From Microvelia longipes (taxonomy: Eukaryota; Arthropoda; Insecta; Hemiptera; Veliidae): a stretch of DNA of 64,000 nucleotides. The notes under the pieces are model-generated. The model saw only the letters and a program-made list of their open reading frames with translations. It did not search any database and had not been told where the DNA came from. Shown piece by piece: positions 13,501 through 23,962 of this stretch. The stretch is from positions 53,324,386-53,388,385 of the forward strand of contig JACMZG010001870.1 of the NCBI GenBank assembly GCA_018340805.1, given 5' to 3'. Every line of letters starts with the position of its first letter. The stretch's first letter is position 1. The translations under genes were made by a program, and so were the position numbers.

Positions 13501-16500
13501 GTGCTAAAACAAATCTCATTTTTTCTTATTGCAATGCTTTTCATTCTATTACTGGAGGTGGGGGAAGGAAAATGTATAAAAAATTGTCTGCAGCAATATT
13601 TACTTGATTTTCATAAATTCCGAGGAAACTGGTTTGTTGTTAGCAAGAAGCTATTTTGCTTTGTTAACAATATGAAATGTAATAATGTGCCTTAACTGTT
13701 TCAGGATCAGTGGAAGAGAGGTCAACCTGTACTAGTTAGTGATGTCACTAAGGATCTAACCAATGATCTCTGGACACCCGAGTCATTTAATCGTGATTTC
13801 GGTGACACGCGCAACGATTTGGTTGATTGTTTAACTGGTACAACACTTCATAACCAACCTATGAGGAAGTTTTGGGAGGGTTTTAGTTTAATTAACAAAA
13901 GGATAAAGGATGACGACGGCAATCCGTTGGTCTTGAAGCTGAAAGACTGGCCTGCCGGTGATGACTTTGCTGATTTATTACCATCTAGGTGAGTTTATTA
14001 GTTGTTTTTGCCAAACTTATAGTTTTACTGGGTGTGGTATGCAACATCTTGATTTGTATCCTAGTGTGGATGAAGTAAATCCCTAGTATATCTCTGATAT
14101 CAGAGAACTTCTATGGAGACAATTAGATTAACTTCCAAGTCCATACAAAGAATTTTTGGGAGGATTTGTATTCCGTTTAAGTTTATTTTTTTACCAACAT
14201 AAACATGGTTTTGGACAAATCCAATGCGGCATATCAAAGCTACCATTTTGACTAAAAAAAATGTAAATGTTTTCTCCAAAACATTATTTTTAGTGTTAAG
14301 AATGCTGGATGACTTAACATAGTTTTTTTCTGTTATTTTATAAATATGACTAAGGATGCTGAGTTGCCTATTGTTGCTGTTAGTTATTAAAGCTTTGTCT
14401 TTTATTTGCAGGTTTAATGATTTAATGAAAGTGCTGCCCCTAGGGGAATACACGCAACGAAATGGAAGACTAAACCTTGCTAGCAGACTACCTGAGTGCT
14501 TTGTCAGGCCAGACCTCGGTCCCAAGATGTACACTGCCTACGGTCTCACAGGCCAGGCTGCCGCTTCAACTAATCTTCATTTAGATATTAGTGATGCTGT
14601 CAATGTTATGGTTTATGTTGGTATCCCTACCGATATGGAGTATGATCAGGCTGTCAAAGGTAATATATTTATTAACAATTTGTGCCAGAAAATGAAAAAA
14701 ATTAAAATTAAAATAAAAAGTACAGTCAATTAATTGACTATAAAAGTTGATGACAGTAAAAGATAGTTAAATTTGTTCATAGTTTGGCACACTGCACAGT
14801 ACTGCTCTGTCTATGAAAGGATGTCAAGTTTATGGAGAGCTAGACTCACTGAGTCTTGAACTTAGCTGATATTGCTTTTCAGAGATGTGCATCATCATGG
14901 TCTCTTAATATTTTTCTATGGATCCAACAGATTAAAAGGCTTAGCTTGTGCTTTAATGCAGCTACTTTTTTACATTTGTAACTGCAACTTCACCCAAGCT
15001 TAGAGCAATTATTTTCATATCGAGATACCTGCAAATTCGTCACAGCTTTTAATTGCTAAGTTGGCTTCAGCTAATCTAGTTGTCTACATGGTAATATCTT
15101 TTCATTTGTTTGTGTAGAAGTTCTGAAAGCAGTTGATGAAGCAGGATGTGATATGCTCACCAGGAGGAGAGTGAGAGAGAAAGAGCAGCTGCCGGGAGCT
15201 CTGTGGCACATCTACATGGCAAGAGATGCCGATAAGATCAGGGATCTTCTCAATAAGGTAAATTTCAACTACTGCTCACTCATAGCCTAGCGTAATGATG
15301 CCCTTAAATCATTATCGACAGATGTGACGGATCTGTTGTGCAATCAATCACAGATCGGAAGTGCAGAATTGACTGATGTTATCCTGAGAACTTGAAGTTT
15401 TTACCTATGGCTTTACTCCTTGTTCCTTATCAAATTGCCTAAATTTCTCTTAGAGGTTTAAAATTTTACACAAGAGCTCAACATACAATGCTGATGAGTT
15501 CAGTGTCAAACAACTCATACTTAAGAACACACTTGCTACTCTTCATTATAAAAATATGTCTGGACTGGGAGCATTGTATAAACTACCACACCATATTTGT
15601 TGACTCAGAACCATAAGTAGTTTGGGTTTCCTAATTCATCAAATAACATAGCTTCCTTTATCCTTTTCATTTTCAATATTTTCATGTTATTTATTTTGAA
15701 TTTCATAGATCAATCATTATTTTCATGTATAGTTTTTGAAATTCTTACCCCGAATGCAGCTTAATTTGGCCTTGACCTAATGTACACATTTAATAAAAAC
15801 AATACTTATGCATGCTGCCCTCCTTAGCATACTTACCGTATTCGACATTTTTATCAAAATTGAGTTATTTATTTTACGCGGTTCGTTATGGCATTTAGAT
15901 GAAAAAGAAACCTTTATTGAGGCCAAAAATATAATAATCAGATAAAAAATTAGGTTTTAAGTAAAACATTTACTGAATAAATATACTTTTTACATCCCAG
16001 CTCCAAAGTTGAGGGTTCAATATCTCAGTTTGTCAAAAATGCAGATACGGTAAGTATGCTAAGGGGGGCAGCATTAGTTAGTACTTATGGAAAGTAGGTA
16101 TATTTATAAGTATGATCTATTCTTTGTAACAAATGAATTAATAATTCATAGTATAGATTTAGTTGTTTGAGTTATAATATAGATAAATACCAACAATGTA
16201 AATAATAGATATTTAGATGAATCTGGAACTATGGACACAGGTCAAGTATTTTGACATACTAAGTGTGTTTTATTTTTGCTAGTTTTGTTACTATATATTG
16301 TTGTTTTGTTTGTGAAGGTTGCGTTAGAGAAAGGAGGGGAATTGGAGCCTCACCACGATCCCATACATGACCAGAGCTGGTATTTGGATCATTCCCTGCG
16401 GGACAGGCTGTACAAGGAGTATGGAGTGGAAGGCTATACCATAGTCCAGTGTCTGGGTGATGCTGTCTTTATCCCCGCGGGTGCTCCTCATCAGGTATAT

Positions 16501-17723
16501 ATAATTTCAAACATAATATTACATCATTTGTTGCTTAATTTAAATCTATTATAATTACAAATACAGAAGTAATAAATGGCTGTAAAAGAATAGCTGTAGA
16601 CAAAAATGTTATTGGTTATTAATTATTGTTTTCCTTTCATTTTACATTCAATAGCAAATATATAAGTGGATTGAAAAAAGTGTTGTTTCTATACTGATAT
16701 TATGCTAAGCTTACTGCAATCTGTATATAAACCTGTAGAATAGCATAATGAATGCAAGCTTCATTGAAATTACATGAATCCTTATCAAGATTTCAATATT
16801 ACCAGACTGATACCAGATATTATCAGATGAAGATGTGATAAGTTTGACTTATTGGTTTGAGTGTGTACTCATTCACTTTGTTCTTCTTATACACTGTGAT
16901 CATTTGACCACTCATACAGCAAACAGTTAGGTTTTATTGCAATATCTCTCACTATAGAGTGCATTGTATTTCTGATCTAACACATTTTGTCTAAAAATAT
17001 AATTAGAGGGGAAATTCTATTCTATTTTTGGTAAAGTGTGAAGTATGATTATTATTTATTTTGTTTTTATTTTTAATGCCAATCAGTCGTTCATAGAATT
17101 ATAAAAAGAACTCAATAAAAATTCTTTTACATTCTTTATGTTATCAGGTTTTTATTCTTATCCTGCTTTTTGGGTACTATTTTGTTAAATTTGTCAAGTT
17201 ATTTTTTGTATTATATTAAAAGTAGTAATTTTATTTTAAAAAAAGTTTCATCAGATTATAGTACTGTACTTGCTACCTTTAAAGTTGTTATTTTAGTAAT
17301 ATTAAATAAAGGTTAGAGGAATAGACACTCAATATATAAAAAATCACAAATTAGACCTACATTTCTTATCAGCTTCAGAGATAATATATTCATCTCAAAT
17401 AACAAAATGGTTATTTGTTTCAGGTTAAAAACCTTCACAACTGTATCAAAGTAGCAGAAGACTTTGTATCGCCTGAAAACGTATCACACTGTTTTAACTT
17501 GACGCAAGAGTTCCGAGATCTCACAGACACGCATACCAACCACGAAGACAAGCTTCAGATCAAAAACATCATGTATCACGCTGTCAAGGACTCGCTGGGT
17601 GTTCTGTCCAACAACAAACCCTACCCGGAGCCGAGACAAGACGAAACTCAACATTCAGACAACATGGAGAAGCAGCAAGCTCAAGAATTACAAACCCCCA
17701 CCCCTCCCCCCACTCCCTCATAG
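5394..17723 (+). CDS. Kdm3: KDM3/JMJD1-family JmjC lysine demethylase, 5' partial, nine exons
   Basis: Nuclear Fe(II)- and 2-oxoglutarate-dependent histone demethylase of the KDM3 (JHDM2) family, which removes H3K9me1/me2. Exons: 5394-7595, 8401-8551, 9158-9827, 12958-13120, 13705-13988, 14412-14659, 15118-15257, 16318-16494, 17424-17723. All introns are GT-AG and all phases agree; the sum is 4335 nt, 1444 residues plus stop. In order: an Ala/Gln-rich start, a long Pro/Ser-rich and Lys-rich disordered region, the family's cysteine-rich zinc finger from about residue 685 across three exons, and the C-terminal JmjC domain. The HxD iron ligands are at 14578-14586 and the distal His is at 16489-16491 in GAPHQV. 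Blocks such as [24 protein letters not shown] and HDQSWYLD match vertebrate KDM3A/B as I recall them. The N-terminus is missing from the window. Identity is very secure. Confidence 0.96.
7879..7974. repeat. 32-bp tandem repeat, three copies, in a KDM3 intron
   Basis: Three consecutive 32-bp units contain the core CACATAGATCAGTGCCAAA with a few substitutions. Intronic, with no coding effect. Confidence 0.85.
8401..8551 (+). CDS. Kdm3: KDM3 exon between the two zinc-finger parts
   Basis: 50 codons plus one base; enters in phase 0 and leaves in phase 1. The acceptor is TGTAG and the donor is G/GTATGA. It encodes DDIKLWLPL and a helix containing [16 protein letters not shown], which lies between the N-terminal and C-terminal zinc-ligand clusters in the KDM3 family. 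It has no internal ATG-initiated ORF of useful length and would be missed by an ORF scan. Confidence 0.93.
8793..8854. repeat. 31-bp perfect tandem duplication in a KDM3 intron
   Basis: Two identical 31-bp units around AACATCATTCATTACACACC lie head to tail, a recent small duplication. Confidence 0.85.
9158..9827 (+). CDS. Kdm3: KDM3 exon: C-terminal zinc-finger part and linker
   Basis: The exon completes the split GAT codon from 8551 and ends AG, leaving phase 2. [19 protein letters not shown] followed by VVCIDCYK provides the remaining zinc ligands. Downstream are SHEPE-like [26 protein letters not shown] and LRQLLIRP. The last is an LxxLL-type motif placed like the LRDLL segment of vertebrate KDM3A. 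It joins directly to the exon at 12958, giving the continuous block [13 protein letters not shown]. Confidence 0.94.
12958..13120 (+). CDS. Kdm3: KDM3 exon leading into the JmjC domain
   Basis: Enters in phase 2 after a TGTCTAG acceptor and ends in phase 0 at CAG/GTATGT. It encodes [13 protein letters not shown] and [15 protein letters not shown], the conserved entry to the KDM3 JmjC region. Confidence 0.94.
13705..13988 (+). CDS. Kdm3: KDM3 exon: N-terminal part of JmjC domain
   Basis: Acceptor TTTCAG, donor AG/GTGAGT, phases 0 to 2. Encodes [23 protein letters not shown] and [19 protein letters not shown], all standard KDM3 blocks. The frame is open without stops across the whole interval. 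Confidence 0.94.
14412..14659 (+). CDS. Kdm3: KDM3 exon: JmjC core with HxD iron ligands
   Basis: Acceptor TTTGCAG, donor AAAG/GTAATA, phases 2 to 1. It carries [20 protein letters not shown] and then [17 protein letters not shown], where His-x-Asp binds Fe(II). The catalytic dyad is intact, so the enzyme is expected to be active. Confidence 0.96.
15118..15257 (+). CDS. Kdm3: KDM3 exon: JmjC insert
   Basis: Phases 1 to 0; acceptor TGTGTAG, donor AAG/GTAAAT. Encodes a charged helix ([11 protein letters not shown]) and [20 protein letters not shown], which matches the conserved GALWHIY block of KDM3. Confidence 0.94.
15812..16074. mobile_element. MITE-like element with long TIRs in a KDM3 intron
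   Basis: Ends are inverted repeats starting ATGCTGCCC and continuing CCTTAGCATACTTACCGTAT into the interior for about 50 bp with a few mismatches. The 263-bp interval has no coding capacity. The target-site duplication is unclear, so the superfamily is not assigned. Confidence 0.75.
16318..16494 (+). CDS. Kdm3: KDM3 exon: JmjC distal iron ligand
   Basis: 59 codons, phase 0 at both ends. It contains [20 protein letters not shown], then [18 protein letters not shown] with the third Fe(II)-binding histidine, and it ends at CAG/GTATAT. Confidence 0.95.
17424..17723 (+). CDS. Kdm3: KDM3 terminal coding exon
   Basis: Acceptor TTTCAG, phase 0, ends at the TAG at 17721-17723. It encodes the conserved C-terminal block [35 protein letters not shown] and [11 protein letters not shown]. 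The last 30 or so residues (Gln-rich, then Pro/Thr-rich) have no counterpart in vertebrate KDM3A as I recall it. Confidence 0.95.
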   Translation, partial: VKNLHNCIKVAEDFVSPENVSHCFNLTQEFRDLTDTHTNHEDKLQIKNIMYHAVKDSLGVLSNNKPYPEPRQDETQHSDNMEKQQAQELQTPTPPPTPS

Positions 17724-18138
17724 CCCACCGTCTCCACGCATTAATTAGTGATAGCTTTAAATCTTGTACAATGATGTTTACCAATTTAAATAAGTTTTTA
17801 TCTATAGAGTAATTCATTTCGATGCATTCATCAGTTTCAGATTGTCTTTCCTGGGGTGTGCGTATTGATCAAGCAATGTCTTAGTCTATTCAAGTTCCTT
17901 TGTTAAATAGATTTATGGACAAAGTTTAACTCTACAGGATACTAAGTCCAATTGATTTCTAGAGTTATATATTGTCAAAAGCTTGGTCATTTTTGCCATT
18001 CAGACTCTTTATAACAGTGTTACTAAGTATAGTGTTCCTTCACTGCCATCTCTAGTCTAGAAGATTCCATCAACATTAAGTCTAGATAAAATTACATTGC
18101 TGATTTTTTTTATCTAGTATGGACAATTAAACAGGTTT

Positions 18139-18436
18139 AATAAACATATTAATACCCTGATTACTCTTTAAGTTTATAAAATCTATAACTTTTGTTGGTC
18201 ATTAATTTGTTATTAACTTGTATCTTAAAAGAGAGTAAAGTTACCAGAACTTATGATCAATTAGGGTTATTGTTTTGTTAACTTCATATTTGATAAAAAA
18301 AACTTATTTAAAGTTAGTTAGTGGTTTTTCTCATTCAAATACAATACTGTAATTTTGTTGTTTGTTTATTTATAAATATAAAAGAATGTATATAATTAAA
18401 TGTTTGGACATTTTTTATTTGTATAATGTAAATAAA
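18139..18436 (+). terminator. Candidate KDM3 polyadenylation signals
   Basis: AATAAA occurs at 18139-18144 and 18431-18436, about 420 and 710 nt after the stop codon. Either could end the transcript. In DNA this AT-rich the hexamer is common, so the choice is uncertain. Confidence 0.4.
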
Positions 18437-18449
18437 AAGATTACTTAAT

Positions 18450-21400
18450 AATTAAAAGTAAAATTTATTAAAAAATATGGTTTATAAAACCATTTTGTAT
18501 AAAACGACCCTAAATTCATTGTTGATTTCTTCCCTTTATCTTTTAAAATTAAAATTCTTTAAAAAGAGTAATATTAGGATTAAACAAATAATGACTGTTC
18601 ATTGTAATATTATACATCTTTTTGTAAACTTTAATTTTTTAAAATAAAAAAACCTTTTACCTTTTTAAAACAATTAAATATATTTTTAAGGTGTATAAAA
18701 AATTTAGTTACAAAAACTTAAAAATTGGTGTTTTTTCTCTTTTGTAAATATTGGTATCTTCATATAAAGAATATTTAAAAAAATGTGCAAATTGTTCTAA
18801 TAAGATTTGCCAATTTTGTAACATTGACTATTTTCTAGTAAGGATGTTTAATTATTTTTTAAAAAATTAAAAAATGGTATACTTTCATATAGCTTTTGGG
18901 TTCCTCGTTTTTTTGTTATTTCTTAAATATTTTTGAAGTGTTAATATTTTTTTTAAGAAATTTAAAATTTGAGGAATGATTGTAAATATTGTTGTAATTA
19001 GTTAATAATACATTTTTTATTGTAAAATATTTATAAAGAAAGAATCCTGTCCTTATAAAAAATAAAACATTTTTTATTTATTTATTTTTTTATTATTGAT
19101 ATTAGACTTTTGGTTTTTAAAGAAATAATAGAAAACCCCTTTTTGATGGATTTTTCTTATGGGGTTATTTGGGGGCTTACCTTGCCTTACCCCTTGTAAA
19201 ATATCTGTACTAAAAATATTGATTAAAGTTTTTTTATTTTGAAAGGGTTTTATTTTATGCAACATTTTTCCAATTTATTATTTTTCTTCAAAAATATTTG
19301 ATTTATTGTAAAGGAGTAATAGTGCTTTTTTGTTATTTTTTTTTATTCTTACAAATTTAAATTTTTTAATATTAATTATTAAGGTAATATAAAAAAATGT
19401 AAGTAAATAAAAAAGTATAATATATAAATAAAAAGCACTTAGTGATCTCAAACAAATCTTTTTTAAATGTAAAAAATTAAAAAATAATAAAAAATATTAA
19501 AAATATGAGTGCAATTTCAGCATTTGTCTGTTTCATAAATGGATAAATAGGTTTTAATAATTATATATAAATGTATTATTATATAAACGCAGAATCATTT
19601 CAAATATATATAATTAAAAATTTAACTTGTATGTATTGTAATTATATATATAATTTTTAATTGACTTTTTTTAGTACGATAAATATATTATTTGTTCATA
19701 TTTAGTTTAATGATTAAAGAGAAGGCTGAACCAGTCTGTTGATAAACATTTAAAACCTATCTCATTAAATCTTACTTTACAAGTTAATGTTCTTATCACT
19801 GTGTTAGCAATATTTCATAAAATATTTATTTTCATTAAAAGGAATGCATCGTATTAATGTGAGAAACAGTATGTCTTACATAAATTTACATAAGTCTTTG
19901 TTGCTTAATGTACAGGTCTGTTTTGATGCATTCATTCTGCAGTAGTGAAAACAAAGATACATTGCAGATGGTCTGGAACAATTTATCAGACCTGCAAATA
20001 TTTTTATTTCGAATTGATAAATGAACATGACTGTCAAAAGTAAGAGAACGGATAAAGCAATAAAGCCACCAACTACAAAAGTGTTTGTTTGCAAGCTGTT
20101 ATTATTCTAGACTGCTTTATTTCAATTTTCTAAATCAAAAACCATTTTAAAGCTCATTTTATGGTAATTTTTTAGGACTTGCATTTGGTAGAAATTGAGT
20201 TGAGAAATAGAGTAATCTTTCAAAATGAGAAGTTTTATTTAATTTAACTTTGCAAATTTCAGTCTTGATTTATTTTTTTTTTTAAATTATTCTGTTTTTA
20301 TATTAATTTATTGTTTCTTTTCACTTTTATTTAAAACAGTTATTATTTTTTTCTGAGTCCCAGTTTATATATATATATTCATTTCTGTTAATATTATTCC
20401 TTTAAATGGAAAAAACTTAGGATTTCTTTATGTAAAGTAAATATAATAATAATTTGTAAATTTGTCTACTAAAATGAAAATCTTGGAAAATAAAACACAA
20501 AATGGAATTTGAAAAGCTGTTAATTTTTTCTTTTTATTATTATTTTTACTTCTCACACAGAAAGTGCTATTTTTAAAATAAAGTGCCAATGTGGAAAAAA
20601 TTAATTGATTCTTTTTATTTGTACAAGCCTTGAATTCTATTGCCTTGTCTTACCTGTCACGTGGCAGCCAAAACTGCTCTCATTTGAAAAAAAAAAATCA
20701 GCAGTACCAACTTAACTGGTATTAACTTATCTACAATTTCTTTAGATAAAGTTATAGTTCTTACATTGGTAAGAGAGGACTTACAAACTGACAGCATTCA
20801 GTTTTGCCTACAAACTTAATTTTCTTATTATTTAAGCTGGTGTAAAACCATATTTTACCTTAGACAACTGTAATTCAGTTTTTCTACCCACTCCTTTTCT
20901 AGCAAAGCCCAAATCTCCATCTAAATATTCTATATTATGAATATCATGTAGCATCCCAAACCCTGGAAAGAGGGTACCACAGCTTATCGCTGACTTTGCA
21001 TGTTGGTAGAATGAAAAACTAAAAATCTAATTAATGTATTTTATACTGCAATAAATGCTTATTTATTTATTTATTTATTTTTTATGAATATCATGACAGA
21101 AAGCTAAAAAAGGTTTAGTGAGAAAGTCATGCCTTGGCACACAACTTTTACTGCAAGTGAATGAATCTACTTTCCATTTAATTTTTGATTCATCTGTGTA
21201 CTGGGCTTAATTGCTGACTTTTAAGGCACCAGCAAAGCAAAGTAAGTGTAAGTAATATTAGTATGTAAAAATAATATTAGCCTGCCAAGGGTTATTTGCA
21301 GAAATACTGTGGACCAATAGAAAACTGGTCTGGGTTTATAATGGGGAGTATAGGAGAGCAACAGTAACGCCATCTCTTGGCTGGCGTGATTTGAGTTTCT

Positions 21401-23643
21401 ACACATTTTATAAGCATGAGAGTTACCTTACCTGTGGTGTAACTTATTGAGAGATTTTTAAAATAATGCATGTTAGATAGGTTTATGTTAAATATATTGA
21501 CATGTAGTTAATTTTATGGAATTCGTTGCCACATTTAAAGGACTGGACTACTGCAGTAGATATCTATAATTGATGGGTTTTAGGTGAAAGGAACGAAGAA
21601 AAGAGTCTCTCCACAAAACTATTAATTTATTCAAAGCGCTTTCAACCTACATGAGGCCATCATCAGTGCCAGGAATAATTATAAGAAAACAGCTAAAAGA
21701 AAGACATTATAAACGTAAAAACTAAATAGAATTAGTAATATTCTTCCTCTTCTTTTTCGACTCAACGATGTCGATGAGCCGTGATAGACTAGAGTCTATC
21801 ACGTTCGTTCCTTTCATTATGAACAACTCCACTAGTGCTCATTCAAAATCAGGTTTTAGGTGAATTCATTAACTTACTTCTCATCAAACAGAGGTAACAC
21901 AATATAAATATTGTACCAATGAGAAGTAATTTATTCAGTAAACTAGTGGCCGTCAAGTATCTACTGTTCTAAAAAATGTCTCAAACACCAGAAATCAGGC
22001 ATTAGAGTTGGAACGGAAGATGAGGGGAGGAGGAGAGGAAATTCAACATATATTCCATAATAAAGAAATTATATTTTCAAATAAATAAATATCTACATAA
22101 ATGTACACAGTACATACTTTTTTGTTATTTATAAGCTAAAATAAATAAATAGGTGAAAAAAAACTACCGTAAGGCAATTTTGAGTCTTTTTCATTAAATG
22201 ATGATTGTCAACAAAAAATACCATTATTCTAATTACAAAGATATTTGAAGTCAATTAGTTAATAGGTTATGACTTAGAATATTACTTTTATGACTAGAGA
22301 ACCTATATAATTATGAGGGTTAATTATCAAGTTAAAGGAGGGGTATAGCGAAAAAGACTCCAATTATCAACTAAGAAATAATAAATGACACAATAATAAT
22401 AATAAGGAATTGAAAGAATAAACCTAGGGGGCTTGTAGAAATACTGGTTGAGAATCAATTCTGTGGTTAAAACATCTCAAAACATTTAAGTTCTAGATCT
22501 AAGCTATTCTAGCTAAGCTAAGCTAGATCTATGTTCTGGTTCTAAGGTGTTTTTTATCTTAAAAATTTTATAAGGAGTTACACACTTAATACACGGTTAA
22601 TCAAAATTAAGCCAAACTGGTTTCATTCACCAGGTTGGTCAGTAAAGCCAAAAACAGATAAGGGTTTAATCTCCTCCATTGTTGTCTTTTTTTAATTTTT
22701 GACTTCTTATTACATTTTGTCGAGCTCGAACAAACTCAATTTTTTGTTTTAGCTGCATCAAAGTTATTTCGTGGAAAAACTCAATCTGGTTGTTAATAAA
22801 AACTGAGTCTTAAAAATAGTTAAAGCAAAATCTACCGAGTCATTTGCGTCACTGACAACAAATATTTCTTAATTTACTCTAAAGTAGAAGATAAAATGTC
22901 TTCTAAAAATTTGAAACTTAAAACTAATACAGATCATAAATTTCTTGACCAGCAAGGAATATTTAACTATAATTATATATTATATATATTTAGAGAGACT
23001 AATAATAATTGGTTGAACCAATGAGTGCAAAAACTCACATATAAGAGGATCAATCAGCGTTAACGTGCTGAAAGTAATCAGCGTTAACGTGCTGAATGTA
23101 ATCAGCACAATGAAATTTATTTTACCTAAAAGATCTGTCAAAGAGAAAAAAGGGTTTAGTCAGCAAAATACCTTAAATCTAAGAGCTAATATATTTCTGA
23201 TTAACTCCTGCACAAACCCTATTTCAGCATTACCTTATGCTGCCTAAAATTAAGGCATGGTTTAAGTAAAGCGTACTTATTAATGGACCTCCAATTAAAG
23301 GGCATACAATAGGCAGATTTAAAATTAGAAGAGACTTAAGATATTTTGCTTAAACCCAGAGATATTTATGTATCTCCTCCTTTTAGCGACAGCACCTTGA
23401 GATTAAATACATTTATAACTTTTGTTTTTATCTAATAAATATCAAACTGATCTGAATTTTTTTATCCATCTAAAAATGAATTCCATTAAAGATTGTGCAG
23501 CATTATAAGATTATTATTATATAAAAAGTAATGAAAGACGTTATAAATCAAAGGCGGGTTTCTGTAAACTGATTTTAGGGATTAAAAGGCCGAGCGATCC
23601 TCCCATGTTTGTCAAATTCTTTCCGACGATCTTAGAAGCATAA
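18450..23643. other. AT-rich intergenic region between KDM3 and gene B
   Basis: No supported gene. About 18500-19700 is extremely AT-rich. A minus-strand frame at 19876-20094 encodes a hydrophobic segment and several cysteines but lacks an ATG at its start and has no clear splice context. A repeat-derived stretch containing AAAGCGCTTTCAACCTACAT lies at about 21600-21840. A short tandem array of AATCAGCGTTAACGTGCTGAA lies near 23048-23108. Confidence 0.6.
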
Positions 23644-23743
23644 TTTTATTCAGAAATCGGATATCGAAATAGTTTACAGATCCACCTCTTTTAAATATAA
23701 AGGCGCCTGGTTAATTTGCTGAAGTATGGTTGCAAAGATGAGA

Positions 23744-23962
23744 TTACTTGTCACAAGAACATTCCACTATGGTGTAGGAATCCAGTACGTTCTGAATGGT
23801 TCTCTCCCATAGCCTGAGTAGGTTGTAGTAGTTGGATAGGAGTAAAGAGTGACGGGTGTCGCTTCGTTCCGTCGTTGACTTCAACTTGAGTGGAAACAGA
23901 GATCGAATTTCACGTCTCATGTGATCGTCTTCGAGAAGAGCTGACGAGATCTTGCACACCAT
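23744..23962 (-). CDS. Gene B exon 5: terminal exon with last helix
   Basis: Acceptor CCTGCAG, 72 codons and a TAA stop. It begins MVCKISSALL and ends with SNYYNLLRLWERTIQNVL and two cysteines. The Cys-3 and the Trp-centred helix align with LLCELDWTI and SYGMFIKDWHRIIRNL in the last exon of gene A. Composition is more GC-rich than the flanks, as expected for coding sequence. An AATAAA on this strand at 23650-23645 may be the poly(A) signal. Confidence 0.75.
   Translation of the reverse strand: MVCKISSALLEDDHMRREIRSLFPLKLKSTTERSDTRHSLLLSNYYNLLRLWERTIQNVLDSYTIVECSCDK

Noticed and set aside
13402..13695. 97-codon ORF in a KDM3 intron
   Set aside because: AT-rich, out of context, ends just before a true exon acceptor, and has no motif.
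19876..20094. Minus-strand frame with a hydrophobic segment and five cysteines
   Set aside because: It begins with TTG rather than ATG, no convincing splice acceptor or partner exon was found, and it lies in AT-rich DNA. Not strong enough to call.
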